DNA from: Fulvivirga sp. M361
GTDB taxonomy: Bacteria; Bacteroidota; Bacteroidia; Cytophagales; Cyclobacteriaceae
Length of the DNA: 64,000 bases
NCBI RefSeq assembly: GCF_007097395.1
Contig: NZ_VKDC01000008.1
Location: forward strand, 286,677-350,676
Reading direction: 5' to 3'
Under the pieces are notes generated by a model. It had not been told where the DNA came from and did no database searches. It saw nothing but the letters and a program-made list of their open reading frames with translations. Shown here in pieces: positions 34,696-44,063 of this stretch (within the stretch, counting starts at the first letter, position 1; each line of letters starts with the position of its first letter). The position numbers and the translations under genes are program-made.

Positions 34696-36918
34696 ATGAT
34701 GAGAAAACTGGTCATAATAGTTGTTAGTAGTCTCTGTATAGTTCTACCGGGCACCGCACAATTGTATAAGGATGCATCTGTATCTCCTGAGGATCGCACC
34801 GAGGATCTCTTAAGCCGGATGACTTTGGAAGAGAAAGTAACACAACTCGTAGGAATAGGGGTAGGAGAAGGAGAGTTTGGAGATGTCACCGCTGGAATTT
34901 TTGGTACAGCAGGGAACGAACGTCTGGGCATCCCCCGATTAGTAATGGGTCATGGTATCACAGGGGTACGATCGGGAAGGGATCGAACAATAAACTCAAC
35001 CTACATGATGGCACCAATTGGTATTGCCGCATCATGGAATACTGATTTGTATGCAAGGGCAAGCGCTGCTGTGGCACAGGAAATGAAGGCGTTGAACCAG
35101 GATCTCAATCTTGGCACCACGCTGAATATTATCCGTCATCCCTTAGGAGGAAGAAATTGGGAGTGCTTTTCGGAAGACCCTTATCTCACTGCGCGTTTAG
35201 GCGTAACTCATGTGAAGACCATGCAGGAAAATGGTATTATCTGTGGGCCAAAACATTTTGTAGCCAATAATCAGGAGCGGCACAGATTTGATATTAATAA
35301 TGAAGTGGATGAGCGCACGATGAGAGAGATCTACCTGCCGGCTTTTAAGGCTGCTGTCATCGAGGGTGGGGCGTTGAATATTATGGGGGCGTATAACCGG
35401 TTAAATGGCACATTTATGTGCGAGAATAAATGGTTGTTGACCAATGTTTTGAGAAATGAATGGGGCTTTAAAGGATTTGTATTGTCCGACTTTGGCAATG
35501 GAGTTCAATCAACGGTACCCGCGGCACTTTCCGGAATGAATATAGAAATGCATGCACCAAAGTTCTATGGAGGGAAGATGGTCGATGCAGTGGAGGCAGG
35601 CGGGTTAGAGGAATCAGTGGTGGATCAACTTCTTCGTGAAAAACTATTCGTAATGTTCAAAATGGGACTTTTCGACAAGGGGCCGGTGGTGTCCAGGGAT
35701 ATTGTTCATAGTGATCCGCACAAGAAGATAGCGCTCGAAGTAGCCAGAGGGGCCGCTGTACTTTTAAAAAATGAAGAGGCAACACTGCCATTAGATCGAA
35801 CTAAAATAAAAAAACTGGCGGTGATCGGGCCGAATGCAAAAAGATCAAAAGGCCACCCGGACTTCTATTACATGCAGGGGGGAGGTAGCGGTCGCACTTT
35901 TCATTTTCAAGATGCAATAAATAACCCGGTGGATGAGATCGCAGCATTAGCACCACAAACGGACATCGTCTATGCCCGGGGGTGTACCGTTTCCAGCAAA
36001 AAAAGGGAAAGGGGGGTTGATAAAAAAACCGAGGTTTTGGAGAGGATTAAAGCCGATGAAGTACAAGACAAACTGCTGATTGCAGAGGCAGTTGAGGTGG
36101 CCAAAAGTACCGATGCAGTAGTCATAATTGTTGGTTTGCACGGTGGTTTGGAAACCGAAGGTTGGGATCGGGAACATGCGAACTTACCCGGTACTCAGGT
36201 TGAATTGGTGAAGCAGGTAGCGGCGGTAAATCCTAATACCGTAGTCGTACTTACAGGAGGTAGTTTTATTGATGTCAGCGATTGGATCGATGATGTTAAA
36301 GGCGTGATTTATCACTTCTATTGCGGAGAGAAAATTGGTCAGGCGATGGCCGAAGTATTGTTTGGTGATGTAAACCCAAGTGGGAAATTACCTTTTAGTT
36401 TCCCTAAATCGGTAGCTCAATATCCCGAAGGGAGCATTCTTACTCATCCTGAAGGCTACTCGAAAAGCAATGTGAGCAACCTATATTCCGAAGGGATCTT
36501 TGTGGGCTATCGATACTTCGATAAACAGGAGGAAGAAATGCGTTTTCCATTCGGATATGGTCTGAGCTACACCGATTTTTCCTACAGAAAGTTAAAAATC
36601 CGGAAAAACGAAAAGGGCGCAATGGTTAGTGTTATTATCAAAAACACCGGACCTGTGTCGGGTGATGAAATTGTGCAGCTCTATGTAAGCGACAAAGAAT
36701 CAAGCGCTTCCAGGCCAATGCGGGAGTTGAAGGGTTTCAAACGCGTTTCATTGAAGCCCGGTGAATCCAAAAAAGTGGAATTCAGTTTGGACAAAGAAGC
36801 GTTCGCATTCTGGTCGCCCATTTCAAAGAAGTGGATAGTAGAGCCAGGTGAGTTTGGAATTGAGATCGGAGCTAGTTCAAGGGACTTGAAATTAGCGGAA
36901 ATCATAACGTTCGAATGA
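34696..36918 (+). CDS. GH3 beta-glycosidase, secreted
   Basis: A 740-residue enzyme with signal peptide MRKLVIIVVSSLCIVLPGTA. Catalytic nucleophile is Asp265 in GFVLSDFG (SDF replaces the more common SDW). KHFVANNQE at 186-194 and the LGTTLNIIRHPLGGRNWECF block are typical of the barrel domain; the second domain and the fibronectin-like C-domain (GEIVQLYVSD-like VQLYVSDKESS and ELKGFKRVSLKPGE) are complete. It removes terminal beta-linked glucose, xylose or related sugars. It starts 3 bases after the lipoprotein gene, with another operon gene 83 bases on. Confidence 0.9.
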   Translation: MMRKLVIIVVSSLCIVLPGTAQLYKDASVSPEDRTEDLLSRMTLEEKVTQLVGIGVGEGEFGDVTAGIFGTAGNERLGIPRLVMGHGITGVRSGRDRTINSTYMMAPIGIAASWNTDLYARASAAVAQEMKALNQDLNLGTTLNIIRHPLGGRNWECFSEDPYLTARLGVTHVKTMQENGIICGPKHFVANNQERHRFDINNEVDERTMREIYLPAFKAAVIEGGALNIMGAYNRLNGTFMCENKWLLTNVLRNEWGFKGFVLSDFGNGVQSTVPAALSGMNIEMHAPKFYGGKMVDAVEAGGLEESVVDQLLREKLFVMFKMGLFDKGPVVSRDIVHSDPHKKIALEVARGAAVLLKNEEATLPLDRTKIKKLAVIGPNAKRSKGHPDFYYMQGGGSGRTFHFQDAINNPVDEIAALAPQTDIVYARGCTVSSKKRERGVDKKTEVLERIKADEVQDKLLIAEAVEVAKSTDAVVIIVGLHGGLETEGWDREHANLPGTQVELVKQVAAVNPNTVVVLTGGSFIDVSDWIDDVKGVIYHFYCGEKIGQAMAEVLFGDVNPSGKLPFSFPKSVAQYPEGSILTHPEGYSKSNVSNLYSEGIFVGYRYFDKQEEEMRFPFGYGLSYTDFSYRKLKIRKNEKGAMVSVIIKNTGPVSGDEIVQLYVSDKESSASRPMRELKGFKRVSLKPGESKKVEFSLDKEAFAFWSPISKKWIVEPGEFGIEIGASSRDLKLAEIITFE

Positions 36919-37001
36919 TGAATACGATTGAAACACAATAGCCCGATATAAATTAAAGGGACCGGATTAGGCACATAAATAGAATGATAACTGATGTTAA
37001 T

Positions 37002-39761
37002 ATGAAACACTGTCTGATCGTAATAATAATATTTATTTCTTCTTTTTCGTATGCTCAAACGAGCGGCCCATCCTGGGTTAAAGAAAAATTAGTGGAAAGC
37101 GGTGTATTCAATAGCCCGTTTTTTGAATTCACAAAGGCTTATGATACTGAGAAGGAGAACGAAAATATTTCAGGAGTTCTCATAAAGGGCCTGGATTATA
37201 TGGGAAACCCCACCAAATATTTTGCATGGTATGGGGTGCCAGCATCACTTGAGGAAGGACAAAAGGCGCCCGCCGTAGTTTGTGTGCATGGTGGAGGGGG
37301 TACAGCCTTTGAAAAGTGGGTGCAAAAATGGAATGACCGCGGCTACATTGCCATTTCTATGTCTTTGGAGGGAAACGTACCGGGGGCAAGAGATGAAAAT
37401 AACCAATGGCCTACCTTCGGGTTTTCCGGCCCCAGGCGTGATGGGTTTTTTAGAGATGCAGATAAGGACTTAAAAGATCAATGGTTCTACCATGCGGTGG
37501 CCGATGTGATCATGGCCAATAGTCTGCTCAGGAACCCTGATTTTACCAATCAGGTAGATACTGATCATATTGGAATTACCGGGATATCATGGGGGGGTAT
37601 TCTCACCACTGTGATTACCGGCATAGATAATCGTTTTGACTTTGCCATCCCTGTTTATGGATGCGGCTACTTGCAAGAGGCCCCTCTTTATGCTGCACAA
37701 CTCTCCGCAAATACACGTGACGAGCAGGAGTTTTATCTGGAGAATTGGGAACCCTCGCTATATGTGCCGTTTCAATCAATGCCCACGCTCTACGTGAACG
37801 GGACGAACGATAAGCATTTTAGTATGAATTCTTTTACAAAGACCTATAGGGCATCAGCCAATGAAAAATACTTACGCATAGCGTCCGGTATGCGCCATGG
37901 TCATAGGGCAGGATGGGAACCCGAAGACATCTATCAGTTTGCTGATTACATCACAGGATCAGGAGATAAAAGGCTTGAGTTTACCTCGCAAAATCTTGAA
38001 AACAACAATACGCTTTCATTTAATTATGAATATGATGGAAGTCTGAGTAGCGCCTGGTTGTACTACACCGTTGATACCGCTGACTGGTCTGGGAAGGGAT
38101 ATGAATGGATTGAAACACAGGCCAATCTTTCAAGTACTTCCAAATCGATATCTGTCAGCCTGCCTGTAGAAGCCCAGGCATATTTCATCAATGCAGTAAG
38201 TGCCGAAAGTCTTGTTTTTTCATCTCCGATGGTAGTAGTTGGGCAAAATAACCTGACTGAAGGTGAGGCAATCACTAAATCATTAACAGATACCAGACCC
38301 TTCAATTTTCCCGGCGGAAGGATCGCTTTATCACACGATGGAAATAATTATGACAAAGATGATTTTCTGGCAGTTGCCATGAATTGCGCAATTTTGGACG
38401 CGTCAGGGTTCAAATCCAAACTTGTCCACTTTGACCATTCCTGTCATATAGGGAAAAACCTTCCTGAGAGATATAGTGAAATGCTCGAAAGCATTGAAGG
38501 AGGGGCAAGCCGCTTTTCCATTGATGCGAACAAAATCTTCGATTCTCAGAAACAGCTAGATGAACTCATAGCCAACTTTAAAAAAGAAGGAGATAAATCC
38601 TCAGCGGATAATCCACTTTGGTTCTGTATTGCTGGACCTATGGAAGTGCCTTGGCAGTGCATAAATGCTGTAGAGCCATCCAAGAGAAAATACATTCACT
38701 GCATCTCTCATGGACCGTGGAACAACGAGCACACTTTTCCTCCACAGATGACACACACTTGGGAAGATGTCAAAAAGCTAGGAGTAACCACGCACGACCT
38801 CCCGAATCAAAACAAAACTGGCTGGAACACCGAAATAGGTAATATCTCATGGATGGAGAACTCGATAAATGATGACCTAAGATGGTTATACAGCAGAAAC
38901 GCAAAACCCACTTTTGATACCTCAGATTCAGGGATGCTATGGTGGGTGTTAACGGGAGCGACCAACGGAGGTAATGAAGATGCAGGGTGGTTGGATTATA
39001 AGCCCTTATTAGAATCCAGATATACTGATGGGTTTCAAACCATATTTAATGGTAAAAACTTTGAGGGGTGGTACCTGAAGTTGAGAAATGGAGACGAGGA
39101 GATGGCCAAAAACGTCTTTGCCATAGATGATGGAGCGGTACATGTTTTTAAGGATTTTCCGGACAGTCTTAATTTGAATACAGGTGAAAATGAAACCCAC
39201 GGTCTTTTTTATTCCAAAAAGAAATACAGCAAATACATCCTCCGGTTTGAATACAAATGGGGCGAAAAAATCACCAATAACTTCGATAAATGGCAATACG
39301 ATGCGGGAGTGTATTACCACGTCGTTGATGATAAGATCTGGCCTACAGGAATCGAATACCAGATCCGGTTTGATCATACCAAAAACAGAAATCACACAGG
39401 AGACCTGATCAGGCCAGCAGGAACCAAATACAAATGGTATCAGGATGATGAAACGAACACGTACCTACACCCTAACGATGGAGGCAAGCTGGATACCGGA
39501 AAAGGTTGGCTGCATTTTGCTTCCCCTACCACCAATTATCAAGACGTGAATGACAAATGGAACCAATGTGAGATCATCGTCATGGGGCATGAATATGCCA
39601 TTCATAAGTTAAATGGCGAGGTAGTGAATATGGCTTTTGATCTTTCACCCGGAGAAGGGATTGTCGGATTTCAATCAGAAACCGCGGAAATCTATTATCG
39701 AAATATCAGGATCAGGGAATTGGATGAAATTATTCCTGCCGAAGAATTTTTAAAGCATTAA
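37002..39761 (+). CDS. Triple fusion: esterase-like, nucleoside-hydrolase-like, DUF1080
   Basis: A secreted protein of about 919 residues (signal MKHCLIVIIIFISSFSYAQ; six codons upstream of it open the frame at 36984). Residues 25-330 resemble acetyl-xylan-esterase/dienelactone-hydrolase enzymes, with VCVHGGGGTAF and the elbow GITGISWGG near 195. Residues 405-655 resemble the nucleoside-hydrolase/DUF1593 fold (RIALSHDGNNYDKDDFLAVA and ISHGPWNN). The last 245 residues are a DUF1080/3-keto-disaccharide hydrolase domain (FQTIFNGKNFEGWYLKL, MGHEYAIHKLNGEVVNMAFD). I know of no such three-domain chain; coupling of deacylation and sugar cleavage is inferred. It is flanked by GH3 and ThuA genes. Confidence 0.7.
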   Translation: MKHCLIVIIIFISSFSYAQTSGPSWVKEKLVESGVFNSPFFEFTKAYDTEKENENISGVLIKGLDYMGNPTKYFAWYGVPASLEEGQKAPAVVCVHGGGGTAFEKWVQKWNDRGYIAISMSLEGNVPGARDENNQWPTFGFSGPRRDGFFRDADKDLKDQWFYHAVADVIMANSLLRNPDFTNQVDTDHIGITGISWGGILTTVITGIDNRFDFAIPVYGCGYLQEAPLYAAQLSANTRDEQEFYLENWEPSLYVPFQSMPTLYVNGTNDKHFSMNSFTKTYRASANEKYLRIASGMRHGHRAGWEPEDIYQFADYITGSGDKRLEFTSQNLENNNTLSFNYEYDGSLSSAWLYYTVDTADWSGKGYEWIETQANLSSTSKSISVSLPVEAQAYFINAVSAESLVFSSPMVVVGQNNLTEGEAITKSLTDTRPFNFPGGRIALSHDGNNYDKDDFLAVAMNCAILDASGFKSKLVHFDHSCHIGKNLPERYSEMLESIEGGASRFSIDANKIFDSQKQLDELIANFKKEGDKSSADNPLWFCIAGPMEVPWQCINAVEPSKRKYIHCISHGPWNNEHTFPPQMTHTWEDVKKLGVTTHDLPNQNKTGWNTEIGNISWMENSINDDLRWLYSRNAKPTFDTSDSGMLWWVLTGATNGGNEDAGWLDYKPLLESRYTDGFQTIFNGKNFEGWYLKLRNGDEEMAKNVFAIDDGAVHVFKDFPDSLNLNTGENETHGLFYSKKKYSKYILRFEYKWGEKITNNFDKWQYDAGVYYHVVDDKIWPTGIEYQIRFDHTKNRNHTGDLIRPAGTKYKWYQDDETNTYLHPNDGGKLDTGKGWLHFASPTTNYQDVNDKWNQCEIIVMGHEYAIHKLNGEVVNMAFDLSPGEGIVGFQSETAEIYYRNIRIRELDEIIPAEEFLKH

Positions 39762-39766
39762 GAGGC

Positions 39767-40720
39767 ATGAAAAAAAGCCCTATCATTCTATCAACTATAG
39801 CCATCCTATTTATTAGACTGAACTGTGATCACAAAATTGTCGAAGCTTCGGATAGCGCGGGAGCCATGAAAGAGGTCAGTAAAGACGAAATCAGGCTGCT
39901 TATCGTTGATGGTTTTTCAAATCATGATTGGCAGTTGACCACCCAATTCATCGTGAAGATCTTGAACGAATACGATGACATTAAAACCGATATCACTACT
40001 TCCCCTGATCATTTGGTTCCAAGCGAGACATTGCAAAAATGGAATCCTGACTTTTCGGTGTATGATGTGGTTTTACTCAACTGCAATGACCTGAAAAACC
40101 CGGTGAGGTGGAGCGACAGAGTACGTAGTGGATTGGAGAATTTCGTAGCTCGGGGAGGCGGTTTATACATTTTTCATTCGGCTAACAATGCCTTTGAAGA
40201 CTGGGAAGCATACAATAAGATGATTGGTATGGGCTGGAGGAAAAAGGGCTTTGGGAAAGCCATTCTCATTGACGATAACGAACAAATGAAAGTGGTGGAA
40301 ACAGGAGATGGAGAAGATACAAGCCATGGAAAACGAGTGGACGCCTTGGTAACCCGAATAGGAGACCATCCGATTCAAAAGGGATTGCCCCGAAGCTGGG
40401 TATTTGCTGATGTAGAAATTTACACCTATGCCCGGGGGCCTGCTGAAAACCTCACCGTCCTTAGTTATGCCAAAGACGAAAAATACCAACTCAACTTCCC
40501 TATTGAATGGACGGTGAAATATGGGGAAGGAAATGTTTACAATTCCTCCTTAGGTCACCAATGGATAAACCAGGAAGAACCAACAGGACTGAAGTGCGCG
40601 GCTTTTCAAACAGAGATGGTAAGGGCTATCCAATGGCTTGCCGGAAGGGAAATAGATCAAAGTGTTCCTGAAGATTTTCCCGGAACAGAAACCACTTCAT
40701 TAAGAGACAACATAAAGTGA
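39767..40720 (+). CDS. ThuA-domain protein (glutamine-amidotransferase-like fold)
   Basis: A 317-residue exported protein with an N-terminal hydrophobic segment ending near Cys20 (possible lipoprotein). ThuA-like signatures are IRLLIVDGFSNHDWQLTTQF at the start, VLLNCNDLKNPVRWSDRVR, GGGLYIFHSANNAFEDWEAY and the final SSLGHQWINQEEPTGLKCAA. The family is related to type 1 amidotransferases and to trehalose and 3-keto-sugar use. It follows the fusion gene by 5 bases and precedes the broken sulfatase with 9 bases between stop and the ATG used there. Next to the DUF1080 domain, a 3-keto-glycoside pathway is plausible. Confidence 0.8.
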   Translation: MKKSPIILSTIAILFIRLNCDHKIVEASDSAGAMKEVSKDEIRLLIVDGFSNHDWQLTTQFIVKILNEYDDIKTDITTSPDHLVPSETLQKWNPDFSVYDVVLLNCNDLKNPVRWSDRVRSGLENFVARGGGLYIFHSANNAFEDWEAYNKMIGMGWRKKGFGKAILIDDNEQMKVVETGDGEDTSHGKRVDALVTRIGDHPIQKGLPRSWVFADVEIYTYARGPAENLTVLSYAKDEKYQLNFPIEWTVKYGEGNVYNSSLGHQWINQEEPTGLKCAAFQTEMVRAIQWLAGREIDQSVPEDFPGTETTSLRDNIK

Positions 40721-40728
40721 GGAAATCT

Positions 40729-41391
40729 ATGATGAAAATATGCCTATCCGTTTCCTTACTTCTTTTTGTAGGGTCTTTTGGCTATGCTCAAACGAACTCA
40801 GAAGCCAGCCAGAAACCTAATATTGTCATCATTTACACGGATGATCAGGGGTATGGAGATGTTGCAGCCCTCAATCCGGAGGCGAAATTCAAGACGCCCA
40901 ACATGGATCAAATTGTTAACGAAGGTGCCACTTTCACTGATGGTCATAGCAGTGATGCGGTGTGTACGCCATCCCGATATTCTTTACTTACAGGCAGATA
41001 CAGCTGGAGAACTTCCTTAAAGAAAGGAGTGCTTAGAGCTGACGGACCATGTTTGATCGAAAAAGGTAGAACCACGATTGCTTCGCTATTACGAGAAAAC
41101 GGATACAACACAGCCATGGTAGGGAAGTGGAAACTCAATATGCTTCGGGGCTCTGGAGGTTCACTGCAGCCGACTTTCATCGAGCCACAAGCCGGAGAAG
41201 CACCGTTCGAGCTTTACAATTTGGAAGACGATCCCGGAGAAACGACAAACCTCTATTTCCAACATCCCGGCATTGTGGATCGATTGAAAGTAAGAATAAC
41301 TGAGATAGTGGAGAACGGAAGATCTACTCCGGGTGTGCCACAAGGTTTTGTGAAAGAAAACTGGAATCAGCTCACCTGGATGAAATTTTAA
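40729..41391 (+). pseudogene. Sulfatase with large internal deletion
   Basis: Only 220 residues from ATG 40729 (GTG 40717 is an alternative). It has a signal peptide (MMKICLSVSLLLFVGSFGYA), the Asp pair YTDDQGYGD and an intact active-site CTPSRYSLLTGR near residue 85. At GKWKLNML the chain jumps to RGSGGS and the normal C-terminal end (FELYNLEDDPGETTNLY). About 250 residues, including the distal metal-binding region (usually SDNG) and substrate pocket, are missing, yet the frame is kept. It is unlikely to be active, so I call it a pseudogene, although translation would be possible. Confidence 0.7.
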
Positions 41392-41998
41392 ACTATTGAA
41401 ATTTTCTACCATAGTGGTGCTCTGCCTCATTCACAAAACTTCCTGATTTATTGTGATTTAAACTCTCATCACGAAGTTCTAAATGCATAAAAGGGTTTAA
41501 CAATCGCCACACTAACTGAAAACTCTACACAGTGGGTATGGAGGGATCAAGTATGATAGAAGGCTAAGCGTTTTCCCCTTCTTCTTTACGGGCCAATAAG
41601 CCAAGAGTGACCGATGCTAAAGTTGAAATGTTGAGGACGAAATGCACAGGTGTGTCCTTAAAATATAGCTATAATACAATAAAAAAGTAATGTGTAATCC
41701 ACTAACTTCTGGTTGCAAAGAGATTTATTCACAATAAGTAGTCATTGGAAATCTTATTTATTGATCACAAACAAGCCCATTTTAGTTGATCCACCGATGA
41801 TATAAACTGGATGAAACGAGCCATAAATAACTCAATAGCACTTAGGCGGAGAGCACATTAGTCGTTCTGCCGAAAAGTAAAATCCGCGAACGGCTTATGA
41901 AAAATTCAGGGTTAAGCATATGAAATTATATGCTGATCGTCAGGAGAAAAGAGTATTGAATGAGGGCTGAAACTAAATACAGACAGAATTAAAATAGT
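41392..41998. other. Long gap with remnants and repeated motif
   Basis: This 607-base gap has no complete gene. On the minus strand from 41659 to 41564 a 31-residue open text (KDTPVHFVLN, then a hydrophobic run and ARKEEGENA before a stop) looks like the end of a lost membrane-type protein. The motif TGCACAGGTGTGTCC (41643-41657) lies inside that text. The rest is AT-rich and unexplained. Confidence 0.5.
41643..41657 (+). repeat. TGCACAGGTGTGTCC motif, copy 2
   Basis: Its exact reverse complement occurs at 43941-43955, so the two copies frame a unit of about 2.3 kb holding a sulfatase and a truncated acetylesterase. A shorter copy is at 20517. Confidence 0.55.
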
Positions 41999-43489
41999 AT
42001 GATAAAGATAAACATTAGCTCTATTTCAGTATTCGTTATACTCGGGTTAGTGAGTGTATGTTGCAGGCCTGCGGGTAAGGAAGAAACGGAGAAAAGAGAA
42101 AAGCGTCCCAACTTTTTATTTGTGTTGGTAGATGATCAATCCCCGTTTGACTTGAAAACATATGATCCAAAATCCAGCCTGGAAACGCCCAATATAGACC
42201 GGCTGGCCCAGGAAGGGATAGTGTTTGAAAGTGCCTACCACATGGGTTCATGGAGTGGGGCAGTTTGTACCCCGTCCCGCCATATGATAATGACTGGCCG
42301 CACGCTTTGGCATTTGCCTTCATACAGACAATTTAAAAACCCAAATGAGCCTGATAGTCTGGAGAAGCAGTCCATGGCAGCCGTTTTTAATAGAGAAGGG
42401 TACAAAACCATGCGTACCTGTAAAAAAGGTAATTCCTATGCAAAAGCAAACGAGCAGTTTACTGTCGTAAAAGATGCCACCAAGCGGGGAGGAACAGAAG
42501 AAACAGGAAGTGCCTGGCATGCCAAACAAGTACTCAACTATTTGAGTGAACGCAAAGAAACGAAGGAAACCAACCCATTTTTGATCTATTTTGGTTTTTC
42601 ACACCCGCATGATATCCGTGACGGTACTCCTGAACTTCTGGCAAAGTACGGAGCAGTAAACCATACCGATACATCAAGCCTGCCCCCGGCCAATGCCAAA
42701 CAACCTCCGCTGCAGGATAATTACCTCCCCGCACATCCCTTTTTTCATGGTCATCCGGAGCTTAGGGATGAAGAACGGGTAAGTGGTGTATGGAAAAACA
42801 GGGACGAACAGACCGTACGCAACGAACTCGGGCGTGAGTACGCCTGCTCAGAAAATATTGACATACAAATAGGCAAAGTGCTTAACAAACTCGAAGAAAT
42901 GGGCGAACTGGATAATACCTACATTATCTACACGTCCGATCATGGCATGTCCATCGGGCGACATGGACTCATGGGAAAACAGAACCTGTATGAACATACA
43001 TGGCGTGTGCCTTTCATTATTAAGGGCCCGGGAATAGCTTCAGGCAAACGGGTAAAGGGTAACGCCTATTTGCTGGATGTACTACCTACTTTATGTGATC
43101 TGGCCGGAATCAAGATCCCGACTACAGTGGAAGGCGCTAGTCTTAAACCTGTCATAAATGGAGAAAAAGAAACGGTAAGGGAAGTGATGTATGGTGTTTA
43201 TTCCGGGGGTACAAAACCTGGAATGCGGAGTGTGAAAAAAGGAGACTGGAAATTAATCAAGTATGATGCTATGGATGGGGCAGTGCGTGAGACCCAGCTT
43301 TTCAATTTAGCAGAAAACCCACATGAGTATCTGCCCGAGCATGGTAAATCCGGAGAAATGGAAACTAACCTGGCCAGTAACCTGAAATACGCCAACAAGT
43401 TGGCTGAAATGGAGGCGCTATTACTCCAACAAATGGTGCAACATGACGATCCGTACAGACTGTGGGATCAAACAGCACAAGACGATTAG
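41999..43489 (+). CDS. Sulfatase, S1 family (formylglycine type), lipoprotein
   Basis: A 496-residue complete sulfatase. Lipobox at VSVCC near residue 21; metal ligands Asp45 and Asp46 in VLVDDQSPFD; active-site motif CTPSR with Cys90 in GAVCTPSRHMIMTGR; YTSDHGMSIGRHGLMGK near residues 305-320 holds the second metal site. The C-terminal subdomain is present (NLAENPHEYL in place of the common NL..DP..NL). It is similar to the choline/iduronate-sulfatase group of fucoidan and galactan clusters; the exact desulfated position cannot be read. It sits alone between two copies of the inverted motif, 13 bases ahead of the truncated esterase. Confidence 0.88.
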   Translation: MIKINISSISVFVILGLVSVCCRPAGKEETEKREKRPNFLFVLVDDQSPFDLKTYDPKSSLETPNIDRLAQEGIVFESAYHMGSWSGAVCTPSRHMIMTGRTLWHLPSYRQFKNPNEPDSLEKQSMAAVFNREGYKTMRTCKKGNSYAKANEQFTVVKDATKRGGTEETGSAWHAKQVLNYLSERKETKETNPFLIYFGFSHPHDIRDGTPELLAKYGAVNHTDTSSLPPANAKQPPLQDNYLPAHPFFHGHPELRDEERVSGVWKNRDEQTVRNELGREYACSENIDIQIGKVLNKLEEMGELDNTYIIYTSDHGMSIGRHGLMGKQNLYEHTWRVPFIIKGPGIASGKRVKGNAYLLDVLPTLCDLAGIKIPTTVEGASLKPVINGEKETVREVMYGVYSGGTKPGMRSVKKGDWKLIKYDAMDGAVRETQLFNLAENPHEYLPEHGKSGEMETNLASNLKYANKLAEMEALLLQQMVQHDDPYRLWDQTAQDD

Positions 43490-43502
43490 ATAGGTAAAAG
43501 AA

Positions 43503-43934
43503 ATGATTTGTAAAGCTTACTATGTGAGATTTGTTATTGGGAAATTGAGCAACATAGGCTTAGCACAAATAAAAAGATCCTTTTTGTTTGTGCCAATTCT
43601 GATAGTCGGTACAGCTACTGCCCAGCAACTTAAGCCGGCCAATCTCTTCTATGACCACATGGTCTTACAGCGAAAGCAAGCTGTACCTATCTGGGGCACA
43701 GCATCTCCAAAAGAAAAAATCACCCTGACTTTTGCAGGACAAACCAAAGAGACCAAAGCAGGTAGCGATGGAAAATGGATGATCCAGCTAGATCCGTTGC
43801 AAACATCCAATAAAGGGCGTGAAATGACATTCTCTGGAAAAAATGAGGTCATCATTTCGGATATCCTGGTAGGTGAAGTTTGGATTTGCTCAGAACAATC
43901 TAAATGGGTATCCTTTAGACTGAACTTGAAATAG
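43503..43934 (+). pseudogene. Truncated sialate O-acetylesterase-like gene
   Basis: A 143-residue remainder of a protein normally about 480-510 residues long. The N-terminal beta domain is intact (FYDHMVLQRKQAVPIWG), but at the start of the SGNH hydrolase domain the usual GEVWxCSGQSNM reads GEVWICSEQSKW and the frame soon runs into stops. In other frames the codons for GYPLD can be seen right after, so a base change or shift preceded the truncation. The catalytic Ser remains but the rest of the domain is missing. A complete homolog lies at 57395. Confidence 0.75.
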
Positions 43935-43940
43935 TTATAT

Positions 43941-43955
43941 GGACACACCTGTGCA
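43941..43955 (-). repeat. TGCACAGGTGTGTCC motif, copy 3 (inverted)
   Basis: GGACACACCTGTGCA is the exact reverse complement of the 41643 copy. It lies right after the truncated esterase stop and about 110 bases before the ECF sigma gene. Confidence 0.55.
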
Positions 43956-44063
43956 CGTGTTATATTTATCAAAAGTTGCTACCTTTTATTTTCATAAATC
44001 ATGTCATTTGTTTTAGATACATAATAATGGTCAAATTTTTTTCTAATATAATTTTGGTATCTG

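Noticed and set aside
41999..43955. The inverted motif pair as a proven transposon
   Set aside because: No transposase gene and no target-site duplication are visible at the ends, so it is reported only as a hypothesis.
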